This document shows, piece by piece, positions 24,091 to 36,830 of a DNA stretch of 64,000 nucleotides. The stretch comes from Sympetrum striolatum. Taxonomy: Eukaryota; Arthropoda; Insecta; Odonata; Libellulidae. The stretch is from NCBI GenBank assembly GCA_947579665.1, contig OX388351.1, positions 54,816,939 through 54,880,938 on the forward strand. Direction: 5' to 3'. Numbering within the stretch: the stretch's first letter is position 1; every line of letters begins with the position of its first letter. A program made the position numbers and the translations under genes. A model generated the notes under the pieces. That model saw nothing but the letters and a program-made list of their open reading frames with translations. It had not been told where the DNA came from and searched no databases.

Positions 24091-25500
24091 TTGCGAAAAA
24101 ATAATAAATGGCAAAGAAATTCGAGGTAGAGTTTCCATACATGGAGGCTTGGGGCTTGCTTATATCGATATACAATGATATAATTAACAGCGTGAATGTA
24201 TAAGAAAATAAATCAAAAGAATTGCGGAAAATGACGGAAATTTTGAAATTAATCTTCTCCTAGTCAGTGATTTTATTACCAATACTTCTCGCTCAATACT
24301 AGGGCAGTAAATTAAAGATCTGCAGCAAAAACTTGTTAATGTTCGTGATAATGTACGGTGCACGGATAATGTAATTTCTTCATTCAAAATGAAGAAATAT
24401 CTAGCGGGAAAGTATTTTCAATATTTCTAGTCTAATTTTAATAATAATTTTAGCATATGGTTATATTAAAAATTCTAAAGAGAAATATTGAAAATACTTT
24501 TCATACAAACTATTCGTTTTAAAAAAGAAATATTTGTCAAACTGCTAAAAAAGGAAAATTAAATTAATTCAACATTGTCCATAACTCCAACTGGATATCG
24601 TCTTAAGATTCATTATTTGAGATTATTATTATTGACTATTAATATTCACTATTTCCATTTCCAAATTATTAACCCAAAAAAATATAAGCCAAACATTTTT
24701 ATTCCTGAAAATGACAAAAAAATATCCTTTACCCGTAACATAATGAGACAATATTGTTTTTTGCAATGAAGAGACTTCTAGACTTAACTAAGCTTTAGAT
24801 TGGAATTTTTTGAGATTTCTAAGAGATTCCCTCTTAATTAATTTCAACGAAGTCCTGAAGTGTCCTCGTTTCTAGCATTAATTTAACCGAATACTTTATG
24901 CACCTGGCTACAAAATGTATCCATCTCTTAAGATCTGGTTAGTAAAAGGAAACATGTGTTCGTAAAAGATCAAACGGATGCTCAGACCAAGCTAGAACTG
25001 AACAAGATAAGCGGATAATGGAACGGTGTTACATTTTTCCTGAAAAGCAGTGCGCCCTATCAATTACGGAATTAAAGTAAAATCAGATCAATTTATTGCG
25101 AAATACTCTATATTCTATTCTCCTCGATTTATTTGTTATTATTATTTGGTTTTTGATGCACAATATATGTGTATTCGATTTTGCTATGGGTTTTCTCATA
25201 ACAATCTATTTAATTACATAAGATTTTCGGCATTGGTAATGCACCATTACCATTTGACCACCCATTTCTCAGTTCACTCTGATGGTATCAGACCCTACAA
25301 TCTTGCCTTATCTATGACTCAATCCATTAAGGAAACCTTCATCAATTCCCCTCTCCCATTACCACTCTATGGGTAACAATAAATTGACCCAGATAAACAC
25401 TTGAAAACTCCTTCCCATTTCTGATACATTCACTCATCCAATTATAGTTTGAAAATCATATTCCAACTTCAGCTTTGCCGAGGTTTTAAATGAGACTTCC
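24091..25500. other. AT-rich stretch, no gene seen
   Basis: Contains a 108-codon plus-strand ORF (25050-25376), rich in Tyr, Phe and His, without recognised motifs. Treated as chance. Confidence 0.35.
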
Positions 25501-25740
25501 ATATTCCTCCTCTAGATCCTCAATTTCCCCGTGCTCGTACTCCGGACCATTTGCGAATAGAGCAGCGGGTGATCGTTTATCGAACATGCGTTCAAAGATG
25601 ATGTTCGCCACCGTAATAGTTCGTTAACAGCCTCGCTTCTCCATGTGCCCGGAGAGGCGTTCGCCATTCGAACTCCTGTTCGTTGTCTGAACATGAAAAC
25701 CTTTCGAGAAAATTACGTTCACCGATTTGGTCGCTTCAGT
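25501..25740. other. Small GC-rich patch 6
   Basis: Short CpG-bearing patch. A 60-codon minus-strand ORF (25512-25694) lacks any recognisable family. Confidence 0.3.
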
Positions 25741-26746
25741 ACTGTGCGTCAATCAAACTACGATAATCGATCATCAACTGTGCTTTGATGTCTTAAAAAA
25801 AGGAAAGAGAATGGATTGCTCGCCGAATATTTAAGCGATTCAGTTAACTCTTCCAATGCAACTGTAGAGATTAATGGATACACGGCATGTGTTGATGTTT
25901 CCTCCCTATTTATAACTTGAGTTCTCAAGTACCTTCATATGATTTAACGCATTGTAATTCATTATTTTACACTCCTTCAAATGTACAGTAATCCCCCGAA
26001 GTTACGTGTAAGTGGGTTGATGATGATCTCCTACATCAACGTAACTCAGGATGCGACTTTGTAAATAAATACATTGAATTTTAATAGGGTCAAGGACTAA
26101 GAATACTGGAGTAGTTTTTAAGAGCATTTGAGTAAGTTTTTAAAGGAAAATATCCAATAAAAAGAGATGTTTTCATGAATGTTATGTTAATTATTATTTA
26201 TAACAATTAAATAATTGAATATTAGTAGATAATTCAAAAACTAAGATTTACGTAAAATTAAGTCATTTCGATGCAAATAGATTCGTAAGTTCTAAAAAAT
26301 TTGTCTGACGACTCAATGACTTCTTTTCCATGTGGAACCTATTTTTAGCGGTAATAATAGTTTTCTTCCTTGATTTTCTGCTGTGATTCATTCTCCAGTC
26401 TAGTCTATGTTTCATAATATGTGTTTTTAAAATTGATTCGAGAGTTTCTGTCAAACTTGCATTTGGCATGAGTGAGGACGGAAACGAGAGATGTAAATCA
26501 AGAACAGCATAAACATGTGTTCATTTAAGTTAGAGTAGCTTAAATCGAGGTCTTACAGTACAGTTTGATATTAGTATGTTATAAAGAATATTTAACATAC
26601 AGCCAGGTATTCATTTTTATGAAGATCTTTAATGCGGTCCTTGTATCATATCTTGTTGCATCGACAGTAGTTGGCCTAAAGATATACTTCTGCATCTTCG
26701 TCAATACTCTGTATGCCTCCTATCTGCGGAATTAAGGCGTTGACGC
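25741..26746. other. AT-rich stretch, no gene seen
   Basis: No supported feature before the SINE target duplication. Confidence 0.35.
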
Positions 26747-26764
26747 AAATATATGAACATCATT
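26747..26764 (+). repeat. SINE target-site duplication, left
   Basis: AAATATATGAACATCATT, identical to 27021-27038 on the other side of the SINE. Confidence 0.9.
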
Positions 26765-27020
26765 TTTCAAGATTTTCTTTTTTCCTCTGATTCCCACATT
26801 GTGATGGGCTCGACTGATGAATGAAGATTTGGATGATGATGAGAATAAGGTTGGTTTTGTCGATGACATGATTTTTACTGCCGGATGCCCTTCCTGCCGC
26901 CAACCCTAAACGGGAAAGTCGGACAAACCTGGTCAGAAAAATCCCAATCAGCCAGGATGCGAACCCGGGGCCTGGGGTTGGAGCGATATCACGCTAACCG
27001 CTCCGGCCACCAAGGGCGGT
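26765..27020 (-). mobile_element. tRNA-derived SINE, complete copy
   Basis: A 256-bp element on the minus strand, bounded by an 18-bp perfect target duplication. It starts with a tRNA-like head: A-box region GGTGGCCGGAGCGGTTAGC (plus 26998-27012 region) and B-box GGTTCGCATCC (plus 26955-26965). The long variable-arm-like spacing resembles a class II (Leu/Ser type) tRNA. The body carries AGGGTTGGCGGCAGGAAGGG followed by CATCCGGCAG, a motif I recall from widely distributed tRNA SINEs, and the 3' part is ATC-rich. Intact boundaries and duplications suggest a fairly recent insertion. Confidence 0.85.
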
Positions 27021-27038
27021 AAATATATGAACATCATT
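27021..27038 (+). repeat. SINE target-site duplication, right
   Basis: Perfect 18-bp copy of 26747-26764; it marks the 5' boundary of the minus-strand SINE. Confidence 0.9.
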
Positions 27039-27390
27039 ATCCGCATATATTTTCATGTCTATTTATTTCATATATATTTAATGTCGAAGGGCTTACAAAC
27101 TACGAAAAAGTTGCTGTACCCAAAGGTTTGCCTCAAGTGATCTTGATTCCTCTTTGTAACTTCGCTGTCTTAATTTAGTTGTCATCCATAGTAGTGTCTG
27201 AAGAGTAGATCTAATCAGCAGTCAGACATATATCCTTACATTTATTTAACTCTATTCGACTTTTAAATTTGCTTGTCTCTCCCATATGGATACACTAAGT
27301 CTCTCTTTGCAACGACCAGCAATGATAATACATGACGGACGAATATTCAAGTTTCTCACTGGATTTCGTTCGTCAAGTACCTTCTGATAT

Positions 27391-28020
27391 GCCTAATTAA
27401 ACGGCTAACTTACCCTCTAATCTCGGAAAAATCGGTGTTTCGAACATAATTTTTCTGAATATTTCATCTCCCGCTAAATAACGAGTCCGCGTGACGCGCT
27501 CGTTCGCGATCCATTTAAACATTCATACGGAGGTTTTCCGCCTCGAGATTTATTTTTGTATAAATTTGCCCCGCTGTTTCGGGCTTAGCGAATTAAGGGC
27601 TTGAAGATGTTTCTTTCGGAGAATTAATCCAGGTCGGCCACTCCCCGTGGAGAGAGGATTAATGAAAAGCTGAACCTTCCTTACGTTTCCGGCACTTAAT
27701 GCCTTCCAGGAAGGATTCCACCGTCCCTCATTCACAATTCACACGCAGCTCAGAATAGTAGTCGGAAAGTCACTCACTATCCGACCAGCAATCTCAATTT
27801 ACGGCAGCAAATTGGGGAGCGAAGATGCCAGATGCGGCAACTGGTATTCGCCGTTCCCCTACGACCGTTACGGTAACGACCTGCTCTACTCTTGGCAAAT
27901 TATATCCGCTCCCACTGGCATCCTCAGACTATTAGCTTCTTCTCTCCATTCAGGCTCGTTTTAAAGATCACTGGGGCTCGCAGCAGATTGACGACTGGAG
28001 CCGATGATAATGCGCCTCAT
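27391..28020. other. GC/CpG-rich patch 7
   Basis: CpG-rich patch ending just before the 82-bp minisatellite. A small palindrome GTTACGGTAAC lies near 27866. No recognised ORF. Confidence 0.35.
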
Positions 28021-28048
28021 TACGGAATGGACAACGTATTCTTGCTTC

Positions 28049-28455
28049 TGAATTCATTGCGAGCAACGTGTTATCGAAAGCAAGTAAAGAATTCCGCTGA
28101 ACTTACAGCGATGCTCATATTCTATCTTATGAATTCATTAGAAGAAACGTTTCAATGAGAACGTGTGTAGGATAGTACTGAATTTACAGCGATTGCTCTT
28201 ATTTTTCATTGTGAGTTCATTAAGTATTCATTGTTCTCATTGAGAACAAGTAAATACTGCTGAATTTAAAGCAATTGATCTTATTTTTGCATATATGAAT
28301 TCATTAGGAGCAACGTGTTATTCAGAGCAAGTAAGTTATACCGCCAAAATTACTGTGACAGGTATTATTCTTGATTATGAATTCATAATTGAACGTATTA
28401 TTGTATTATTATAAGCAACGTATTATTGCAAACGTTTAGAATGCTACTACGATTA
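28049..28455 (+). repeat. Degenerate minisatellite, about 82-bp period, five units
   Basis: The landmark AATTCATT (or AGTTCATT/AATTCATA) recurs at 28051, 28132, 28214, 28298 and 28380, spacings 81, 82, 84 and 82. Each unit then carries a GAGCAACGTGTTAT-like block, a GAGCAAGTAA block and a CTGAATTTACAGCGATTGCT block in the same order. Units are diverged, so the array is old. The repeated ORF fragments in it are not a gene. Confidence 0.8.
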
Positions 28456-30400
28456 TAGAGATGTATCTTTTTACTTCTTACATACATGCATACATACATG
28501 GTACATTTTCTCTCTGACTAAGCCATGTATAGCTTCTTCTCAACTTTACAGTTTCCTGACCTTGCATACGTCTTCCACTTCAACCATATTTTTCTCTAAT
28601 TTTTCTTTTGTTGGAAGTGAAATCTGAGCAAATGGACAGATTATGATGTTGTTTAATGGTATTCAGAAATAATTGATCGCAATTTTTTTCTGGCTCCGGG
28701 TTAGCAAAACGGGTACATTGGCATTAGCCTTGGTGAAAGCTGTCCCGGGTTTGATACCCGTTGGTACCCCATGTGCACGTTGACCTACGCTATCGAAACA
28801 ATTGAAAAAAGCAAACGGAATTTTTGAATTATATAAACAGGGAAAGTAAATGTCAATTGCTTCAGGCACGACTTTGTGGTAGGGATCCATAACGTAAAGA
28901 AAAATCTCATTTTTTCGTTTATTTACGTTAAGGTGAATAACTATTTGGTCTCGAAATGATATATATTATTTATTTATTGCCCAAAATGTTTATGAAAGCT
29001 TTTATCCGAACTAAACTTTAGCAATCCTAGAAAACAGTTGTAGACCCCTAGTGTATAGAGTGGCCAGGTATCCAGCAAGAGAAATCACTTAAAACATTAA
29101 TATTTTTCCTATTTTTTCCCAATGACATAAACTCTTCATTTGCAAGATTTCATCCACTAAATTTGACTAGCCAGTTTTAGGCCTTAAATAATTACCAGAC
29201 TTATCTTAAGGTAATCAACATTTATTAAGTCTTTGTTACTTTGTTCATACGGATATGGAATGTTCACTTTGCCCTCATCGGATTATGTGACAATATACTA
29301 TAAACACTATATACACAGATCAAGGATCTTTATTACCAAGGAATGCAATGTATGTAATTTTAAGAATCTTGATAAACCCGACTTTCTTTTCCGACTAGTT
29401 GGCCTGTATGATTTGATGTTCCCATTCTTTACTTTCATCCGCTGTTCTCCTTACTTCCTTACATCATCCAATATAATCTGTTTTCGAATATGATGAAGTA
29501 GGCTTTCTTCTGCTTCCATGAAGTTCCATGTTTTCCTTCATTAGGCTAATGATACACGTGTTTTTTTTTTCGAAGAATGTGTCCAATCAAGGTTTCTTTT
29601 CTTCTCATCAGCATTTTCACTAACAACCTCACTTTTGCTCTGCCTAGGATCGCCTCGTTGACCAACTTTTCCTCCCATGACCTTCTTTATGATTTTATCC
29701 AATACTACGTCTCAAAGGACTATCTTCTCGATTTTGTTTTTTTTACGAATTAGCCTGTTCCCGATCCAAAAAGTGCCTCTCTCCACGTGGAGCAATTTAT
29801 GAACTAAAATCCGATGTTCTCCTTACCTTCTTTGTGACTTCCCTTGCAAAATGTGAATAATCTATATTATCTGAAGCTGAGAGACATCTTAGATTATAAT
29901 AATTTATAATTTTATTAAACTTAGCAAATAAATTTTGTAGTACTCGATTCTTTTGCAAGCCTAAGCCAAAATAAAAGTGTAATTTTTATATACTAATATT
30001 TTAATATTGTTTTCAGATATCGTATTTGAAAGTACCTAAATCTCGTTAATTGAATCGCGTTTTTGTGATAATCAAATCCAATGTGCTAAGGGAAATTAGA
30101 ATCGAAAAATAACAACTTGAATGGATCTCGAACCCAGGTATTCAACTTTCCAGGCATTGATTCTATTTTAAAACATCTCTTTGATTTGCTTGGATCAATA
30201 AAGTAATTATGAAAATTCCTCTCTGAAGATATTATTATTTACAAATCATTTTCAAATCAATCACTCATATAGTTTTTGCTTCCAATAATTATTGGAATTT
30301 CGGAAAATTTTCTTCGTCTTTACCTAGCGACACTTATGATATATTTTAAACGGTTATGTGTATTTCAAGTTGTCAAAGCGAGCTTCATTAAAATCAAAAT
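28456..30400. other. AT-rich stretch with weak tRNA-like traces
   Basis: Two B-box-like motifs occur: GGGTTTGATACCC (28745-28760 region, plus strand, with a possible A-box near 28690) and, on the minus strand, GGGTTCGAGATCC (plus 30125-30140 region). Neither has a good tRNA head or a target duplication. Nothing else is supported. Confidence 0.3.
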
Positions 30401-30730
30401 AAATACTCCAGCTCGAGGTGGAAGCGTTTGTGAGCTTCCTTCAGATACTTGTCAGAGCTAAAACGTCATTAATAACTTATGCTCTCTTTCTATTTGCTTG
30501 CTCGTCTTCTGTTAGCATTTCCGCTTCCAAACACATTCGATTCGATGGGACTCCAACTTTCTCTCCTTCCCATCTTTCTCACCCCTCTTTTCTGGTCTTT
30601 CTCGGAAACTCCAGATCCATCCATTCCTTCGTAAACTGTTCTCTCAGTTTTAACTTCCTTGTTCCTTTTAACTTCCTAAAATTCGTTTCTTTACCTTTCA
30701 TAGTTCCCCTTTACAAGACCACATTGTGAA
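30401..30730. other. Pyrimidine-rich tract
   Basis: The plus strand is strongly C+T-rich from about 30.47 to 30.72 kb. The 103-codon ORF across it (30418-30729) is Ser/Phe/Leu-rich because of that composition and lacks a recognisable domain. Confidence 0.4.
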
Positions 30731-31590
30731 ATACTGCAAATTCAGTCTGCTGCCGCTTTAAATACCGGGAATAACCACCACATCTTGGCAAACAAGGACG
30801 TTTCCATAGAATGTTATCCATTCTCTCACTCAACTCAGCTTTCAGTTAATTGAAGGCTTGATCTTATTAGTTCGCGACTGATACAGTTCCTTCAAAGTAT
30901 ACCACATGTTGTGTTCACTCATTAATAATATATGTTTATAATAATTATTATTACTCAACGTATGCTTTTACTTCCATTTCCGATGTGCCCAATGATGTCG
31001 CTGCAACGACGAAACTAATCGCACCTCAAGATTAATAAATAAATCTAGTGAAAGTTACTAAATGTTATTTATTTGATATATTTAAAATATAATTATTATT
31101 CAATAGACTTCAATTTGGGACATTCATGAGTGGCATCCTTATATATGTTGAATCAAAAAAACCCCAAATTTAATAAACCACCATAAGATACGAAAGTTAT
31201 TTTAGATTTATGCAGTAAAAAAATCATTGGAATACCGATAGGTTAAATGTATTTGGTAGCGCTATTCTCTAAATCATGCTATTATAATGATTGGCGACGA
31301 CTAAAGGTTGAGGTGATCGCTCGACTCCAATTAGTAATGAAAATAGAATGAGGATAAACTAAATCGATCGCAATCTGCAACAAAAGAAAGATAAAAAACT
31401 ATCAGAGATGTAAAAATCTAGTACATGATGTGAATCAATCATCCTTTAACATCATTCAAAAGCGAAAAAGCGAAAGAGAAAGAAACATTTAATCAGGAAG
31501 ACAGGAAGAATACCGTTTGCATATGTAACCCGAGATTAAGTGATAACCATCAATCTTTTGCTGGTAAATACCGTTGTATAGTTAAACGTG
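30731..31590. other. AT-rich stretch, no gene seen
   Basis: No supported feature. Confidence 0.35.
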
Positions 31591-31970
31591 GTGCGGAAAG
31601 AAATGTATTGCGCGGATGAGACCAAGCCGGAATAAAGGAGAAGCAAAATATAAGGATCAACAAAAAAAACGGAAACAAAATAACAAGACAGTTATATAAT
31701 TACCGACAGCCCGTATAATTTAAATGGTAACACCCACAAACGAACTGGTTGCTAAGATACGAAAATGGCATATTTCTCGAATGGAAGAAACAGAGCTGGC
31801 GAGAATGGCAGGAGATTGCTAACCAGATGCAAAAAGAGGATTCAGACGAGCAAAAAAGGAAGGCAAGGCAGCAAGAAAAACCGTCCTTTGACGGGATAGA
31901 TGCTCTAAAAACGGGCACAGGGAGCAGGCGTAATTATTTCATACTTAAGCAAGAAAATTGCTAAATGATT
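31591..31970 (+). other. Purine-rich stretch with charged ORFs, unrecognised
   Basis: The plus strand is A+G-rich. One ORF (31749-31964) is strongly charged (WKKQSWREWQEIANQMQ near its start). An adjacent frame gives VTPTNELVAKIRKWHISRM before a stop. It could be a broken fragment of a transposon-encoded protein, but no family could be named. Confidence 0.25.
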
Positions 31971-33100
31971 GTTTTCCTGTTCACAGTAGCCGAAATGCGC
32001 TTTCCAGATAAAATATTACCATCCTTTAATTGTGGCAAAGCTTATGTGTAAGCGGGAAATTATAATCCCACACAAAGACGTCACTTGCCTCTAAAGCACC
32101 CTGATTCCATTCCCCTAACAACATAATTTCATGCCCACGTTCTCCTATTTTCTCCCTCAAGAACGTAAGCCATTTACTGACTTATTGTGGAAGCGCGTAC
32201 GCTTCCGTTGCAGTGAAGAGTAACAGATCTAAGATAAGTTAACTCCGTTTGATTTGATAAAGTCTTAGAGGCGTTTATTTGGGAGGAGATTTACGTTCGA
32301 TATCTGACCGAATAAAACCCGTGGAAACATATCAGTGAGGCGAAGTGAGATATTTACCTCAAGATAGTTTACGCTGAAGTCGCAATCAGTCAGAGCACAA
32401 TATCCCTCTCTGACTCTCTAAGATTACAGGATAACTGGTTTAGAAGATGTATAGTGCGTTGCCTATCTTATCCCTAACGTGTCATTTTCTTCCTGTAACT
32501 GTTGGCGATAAAATACCCCTTTCAAGGTGTATCGCAGTCACAATATAAAGATTTCTTCTTTATTTTCTTTTATTTCCTAGGAGATTCTCTTTAAAATTTA
32601 ATGCAAATGATAATGTAGAATTATATTCAACGAAAATAATACCAATATGTATCCTCTAAATGCTTTGTGTATCGCAGTGTCCTTTTCAGTCCGAAAAAAC
32701 ATCTTTCTCTTTTCATTCTTTCATATATCGTCTAAAACAATGGATTTATGCTATTTACTGCGTTGTTGCACTGAAATATTTTCCATAGAATTATATATCA
32801 CCTTGAAAGTTAATTTTACACAATTTATATATTACGTATGATTTTATTGATTCATAATAGCCAGCACTAGAAGAAATACCGTAATAGTTTCGATAAGAAA
32901 GACACTTTTTAGGGTTAAATTATAATCATTAAAAATGAAAAAAAATACTCCTATAAATAACGGAAGGTATATTTAGCAGATGGGTGAAATACCACTTCAT
33001 GGCAATTAGCAATATGGAGAACTTGGAATTACCTACTCGACATTTAACTTATTTTTTAAATAATTCAACAATAAAATAATCTTCACCTTAAATGTTACAG
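31971..33100. other. AT-rich stretch, no gene seen
   Basis: No supported feature. Confidence 0.35.
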
Positions 33101-33245
33101 GACTAGGTAGTTTAGTTGGTTAAAATACCTGCCCAGAAAGGGGGGACCTGAGTTCGAGTCCCAGTTATGTCTTTTTTCATTTTTTGTATAACCTTGGGTT
33201 TAGACGCGCGTTTCTCCTGTTAAGTAAAAATTCAATTCCATCTTA
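33101..33245 (+). mobile_element. tRNA-derived SINE (family S1), copy 1
   Basis: tRNA-like head with a perfect A-box TAGTTTAGTTGG (33108-33119) and B-box AGTTCGAGTCC (33151-33161). The body runs GTCTTTTTTCATTTTTTGTA then TAACC, later CTCCTGTTAAG. Head and body both match the copy at 42.37-42.5 kb. Ends and target duplication are unclear. Confidence 0.65.
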
Positions 33246-33429
33246 TTGATATTAATTCAATAAATCAGTATTTCAATGCATTTAAATTCCCAATTTTTAA
33301 GTAACGGAGCCTTTTAAGTAACTGTTTGATTCCTTCAAATTTTTGCAGTTTCATCTACGTTATTGACTGGCCTTTTAATCAGAAAAGGAAACAGCCTGGT
33401 TATGAAGTTCCAAATTAGCTTCACAAAAT

Positions 33430-33790
33430 TGAGTTAAAGACGACGTGAAATATTGGAATTGCTTATACGAATAGAGAAGCCTTCCTTCTTAGGAAGACCA
33501 TTCAAGGGATCTCTTTTCAGTCTCAGCTGGTATTCCATCCTTCTGCTCTTTGATGGCGTCGAATACATTGCCTCTCCTGTCTCCCTCAGGCGACACCGGT
33601 AACAAATTCCGTCCTTCCTCGTTATGCCCAACGTCTGACTTCCAAACGTTATTCTGAGCCATATTCCACTTTCCTGAAGGACGTTCGTCGATGAGTGGTG
33701 ATGTGGAAATATGCACCGGTTTTCTCAGCCATACCACTGGAGGTAATCTTAAAAGGATTGAAGAAGGACGACCACTATCCACTTATGCTG
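33430..33790. other. GC-richer patch 8
   Basis: Moderately GC-rich. It contains a 97-codon minus-strand ORF (33489-33782) that starts at GTG with an in-frame stop just upstream, and no known motif. Not called as a gene. Confidence 0.3.
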
Positions 33791-35470
33791 TGGACATTCG
33801 TAAGTAAATGCTTTAGATACGTTTTAATACATACATTATCCATGGTAATTATAATTTAAGTACTTTTTTAATCTAAAAAACTTGCACCTGAACTGTAGCT
33901 AAATCTTAGAGATCCACAATCATGGAATCACATAATAAATTTAATTTGATATTTTGGGAGTCACTCGGCAATTAGTTTTAGTATAACTAGAATTAACCGT
34001 GGTAATTATATTTAAAAGTTGAAGGAGGGTTATACATAGCATTTTGGAGCTTCAGGAAATATGCTTTAAATTATAATTTAGAAAATTACAGTGAATAGAT
34101 ATAGAACATTTCCACGGGTTTATTTACAGGTTTCTGATGCAACTGCAGGTATTCCGTAATGAAATTGTTCCTCTAAAAATTATGTTTTTAATATTAATTG
34201 GTAATAATCCGCCGTAATTGCAATTTTTTATTTTTTAGAAGATGGATTATAGTATAGACAGTGGCTTTATTTTTGAGCTAAACGTTTCGAGTGCCAATAC
34301 AAAATATTTCGTGGTTATTACCTGTATATACTTTTTCTGATGATTACCTTAAGTCTATTAACATTTGACTGGATTACAAATAAATTAATCGTTACTTCAC
34401 TAGGAAATGCATTGATTTCAATCGAATATTTCTCGTTACTTAAATCTTCTATTTTCACCTTTATCTTCCTCATTTTAGTTCTCTTCCAAACCAACTGTCC
34501 TGAATGGGGAAAGAGAGGCTATTACGTCTCTCATTGGTTAATGTTCATTTTGATAGCTGTCGAGACTCTATATTGAAAAGTAAGAATTTATTATGCACTA
34601 AATAGCTTCCATTATGATTGAATCAATCCAAGCAGTTACTTTTTAACCTTCTCCCTTTTAAAAACGCTTACTTCTTCACCATACGATCGGCCATTCTTAT
34701 ACTGATACTACTACTGACCATATCACGAGGAACTTAACAATCACAGGTTACCTTCTCAAAATATTAGTGCAACAGTAGCATTGAGATCGGTAAAAGTGAA
34801 TTTAGTAAAAACGATGAATATATCACTGAATTTATACTAAGATTCGTGATAAATTGTGCTTGTACCAATTGTTCGATTTTCAAAAGCAAATTTTATTTAC
34901 CTTTAACGTTTAATCCTTTCAGGATCATCTTTGAAATTTCATTTAGTTATGGGTATCCAATGGTAATTGGTTGAATATTATAAGGGACATTCCTCACGTA
35001 ATATCGCTTTAGTAGATTGTCAAGCCTTGTCTTCACATCAGGAATAACGAACCTTTTGAAAGAGGAGTGTGATATTTGATAAAATCAAGAACTACTCTGC
35101 CAATCGTAAGAAAATCATCCTGATTAATAATACGATGCAGTATACTATCATTTATTATTATGTATAATACTGATTATACTATTATTTTTAATATTATCAG
35201 TATAATTATATACGTATCAATATTTTTATTTTTTATCGCATTTGTACTTAAAAAGTTATAAGATTGTATTTTAAATACTGCAAAAAACGACTAAACTAAA
35301 TTAAAATTAAAAACATATATCCAGATGGGTACCCGCCGAAAACCATATTTGGTTTGGCAGGACCCAAATGGGTAAATATTATTCCCCAAAATAAAATAAT
35401 TGTAAAAAAAACAAAAATAATACATTAAAGTATATTTAAAAATAAAAATGAACACAATGGTATAATACGG
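33791..35470. other. AT-rich stretch, no gene seen
   Basis: No supported feature. Confidence 0.35.
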
Positions 35471-35483
35471 CAAGATGGCAATA

Positions 35484-35636
35484 TAATGTAATATAGTATA
35501 ATACAGTTTAATATAATATAATACAGTTTAATATAATATAATATAATATAATATAATATAATATAATATAATATAATATAATATAATATAATATAATATA
35601 ATATAATATAATATAATATAATATAATAGTATAATA
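35484..35636 (+). repeat. (AATAT)n pentanucleotide microsatellite
   Basis: More than 20 near-perfect TATAA/AATAT units. The left flank contains two copies of AATACAGTTTAATATAATAT, showing that the tract has duplicated flanking sequence by slippage. The 60-codon Tyr/Ile ORF across it is an artefact. Confidence 0.9.
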
Positions 35637-35640
35637 CCCT

Positions 35641-36300
35641 CTAAGTTCCGGAAGCCAAAAATATCCTCTAACGAGCCTCATTGAGTGCAAGTGCCATAGG
35701 TTCGCCGTCCTCTATTCCCAGCGAGATAGTTCCATCAGTGGCGTGACGAGTACGGAATTTTTAAATGGGATATTATTATACCCCAACGGTTCGAATATTC
35801 ACCCGGAACGTACTCAAAGGAAGTTGATTTGCTCGGATGTCATTCCTATTGTAATCCGCCATAAGGCCAGTTCGTTGCACCTGGATATCTGAGGTCAATT
35901 CGACGATTGCTTCCTTGCCTCATTGACGTATCGATCGGCCACTCGAAATATCCCCTTCTCTTATTCCTCCACTCCATCTTCTCTCCCAGAGAGAGAGTGG
36001 GGCAAAGGGTTAGATGATTTATCCCGGAAGCAAGGCCTTTTCTCCGCCTCTTTACCGCCTAAAGAGAACCACTGCTTTCGGATGGCTGTTGTGGTCTGAT
36101 GAGACGGAGGGTGGACCAAAGAGGGGCCGGTGGAGATTTCGGCACGTGTGGAACAAATTGGATGCGCTATCTGGCCTGCCTCACATTCTGGTCGCCCCTC
36201 AACCCCTTTTTGCGTTCCCTTCATCGCTCTCTACGTCACATCCCTCTCTCACTTTCACCGTCTCTTTTTTCTGCGACAGACCTACCTTCTAATCGAATGA
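35641..36300. other. GC/CpG-rich patch 9
   Basis: CpG-rich patch with a purine-rich core near 36.1 kb and a pyrimidine-rich 3' flank. ORFs on both strands (35961-36224 minus, 36014-36292 plus) have no known motifs. Confidence 0.35.
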
Positions 36301-36635
36301 AATAGTACCTATGCGTCGTCTTAAAAAGTGGCCCGAGGAAGTGGTTAACATCCCTTTTGTTTGACTTGTATGCCCTTGAAGATCCATGTACGCAACCTAA
36401 CTAAGATTGAAGCGATATGATATAAATAGTTTAAATAACTTGCGATATCTTCTCATTGTCAGATTCCGTTTAATGGCATATTGTTCCTTTCTCTATTTTG
36501 TTATTTTAAATGGAATATTATTTGCTTATTAAAGTAGGTTAAGGAAAAATCAATTATTCGCTCACTTTTGACCCCATCTTTTTCTCTATGTTATACTCTA
36601 AGGCATGAGTTTCTGAATGTGAATGATTCAGAATA

Positions 36636-36830
36636 ATTAGAGGTTTAAAATCACCAGCAGCCGTCTTTGTCGGCTTTTTTCACCTCCTTCACCGTTATTT
36701 GGAGAATATTGGTATAGTGATAGAAGAAGAGGTATAGTGTTACCATAGTGATGTTATCTTCCCCCAATAAAGCACTTTATTTTCTTTATTGCCCCTTAAT
36801 ACTATTGATATTTTATTATTTATTTAATAT
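36636..36830 (+). repeat. Family A dispersed repeat, copy 3
   Basis: Shares AAAATCACCAGCAGCCGTCT then TTGTCGGC, TCACCTCCTTCACCGTTAT, and CCTTAATACTATTGATATTT with the copies at 11.0 and 23.0 kb, in the same order and orientation. Confidence 0.5.

Noticed and set aside
33489..33782. 97-codon minus-strand ORF
   Set aside because: GTG start, an in-frame stop just upstream and no match to a family; the possible acceptor upstream does not open the frame.
35508..35690. 60-codon Tyr/Ile ORF
   Set aside because: Produced entirely by the AATAT tract.
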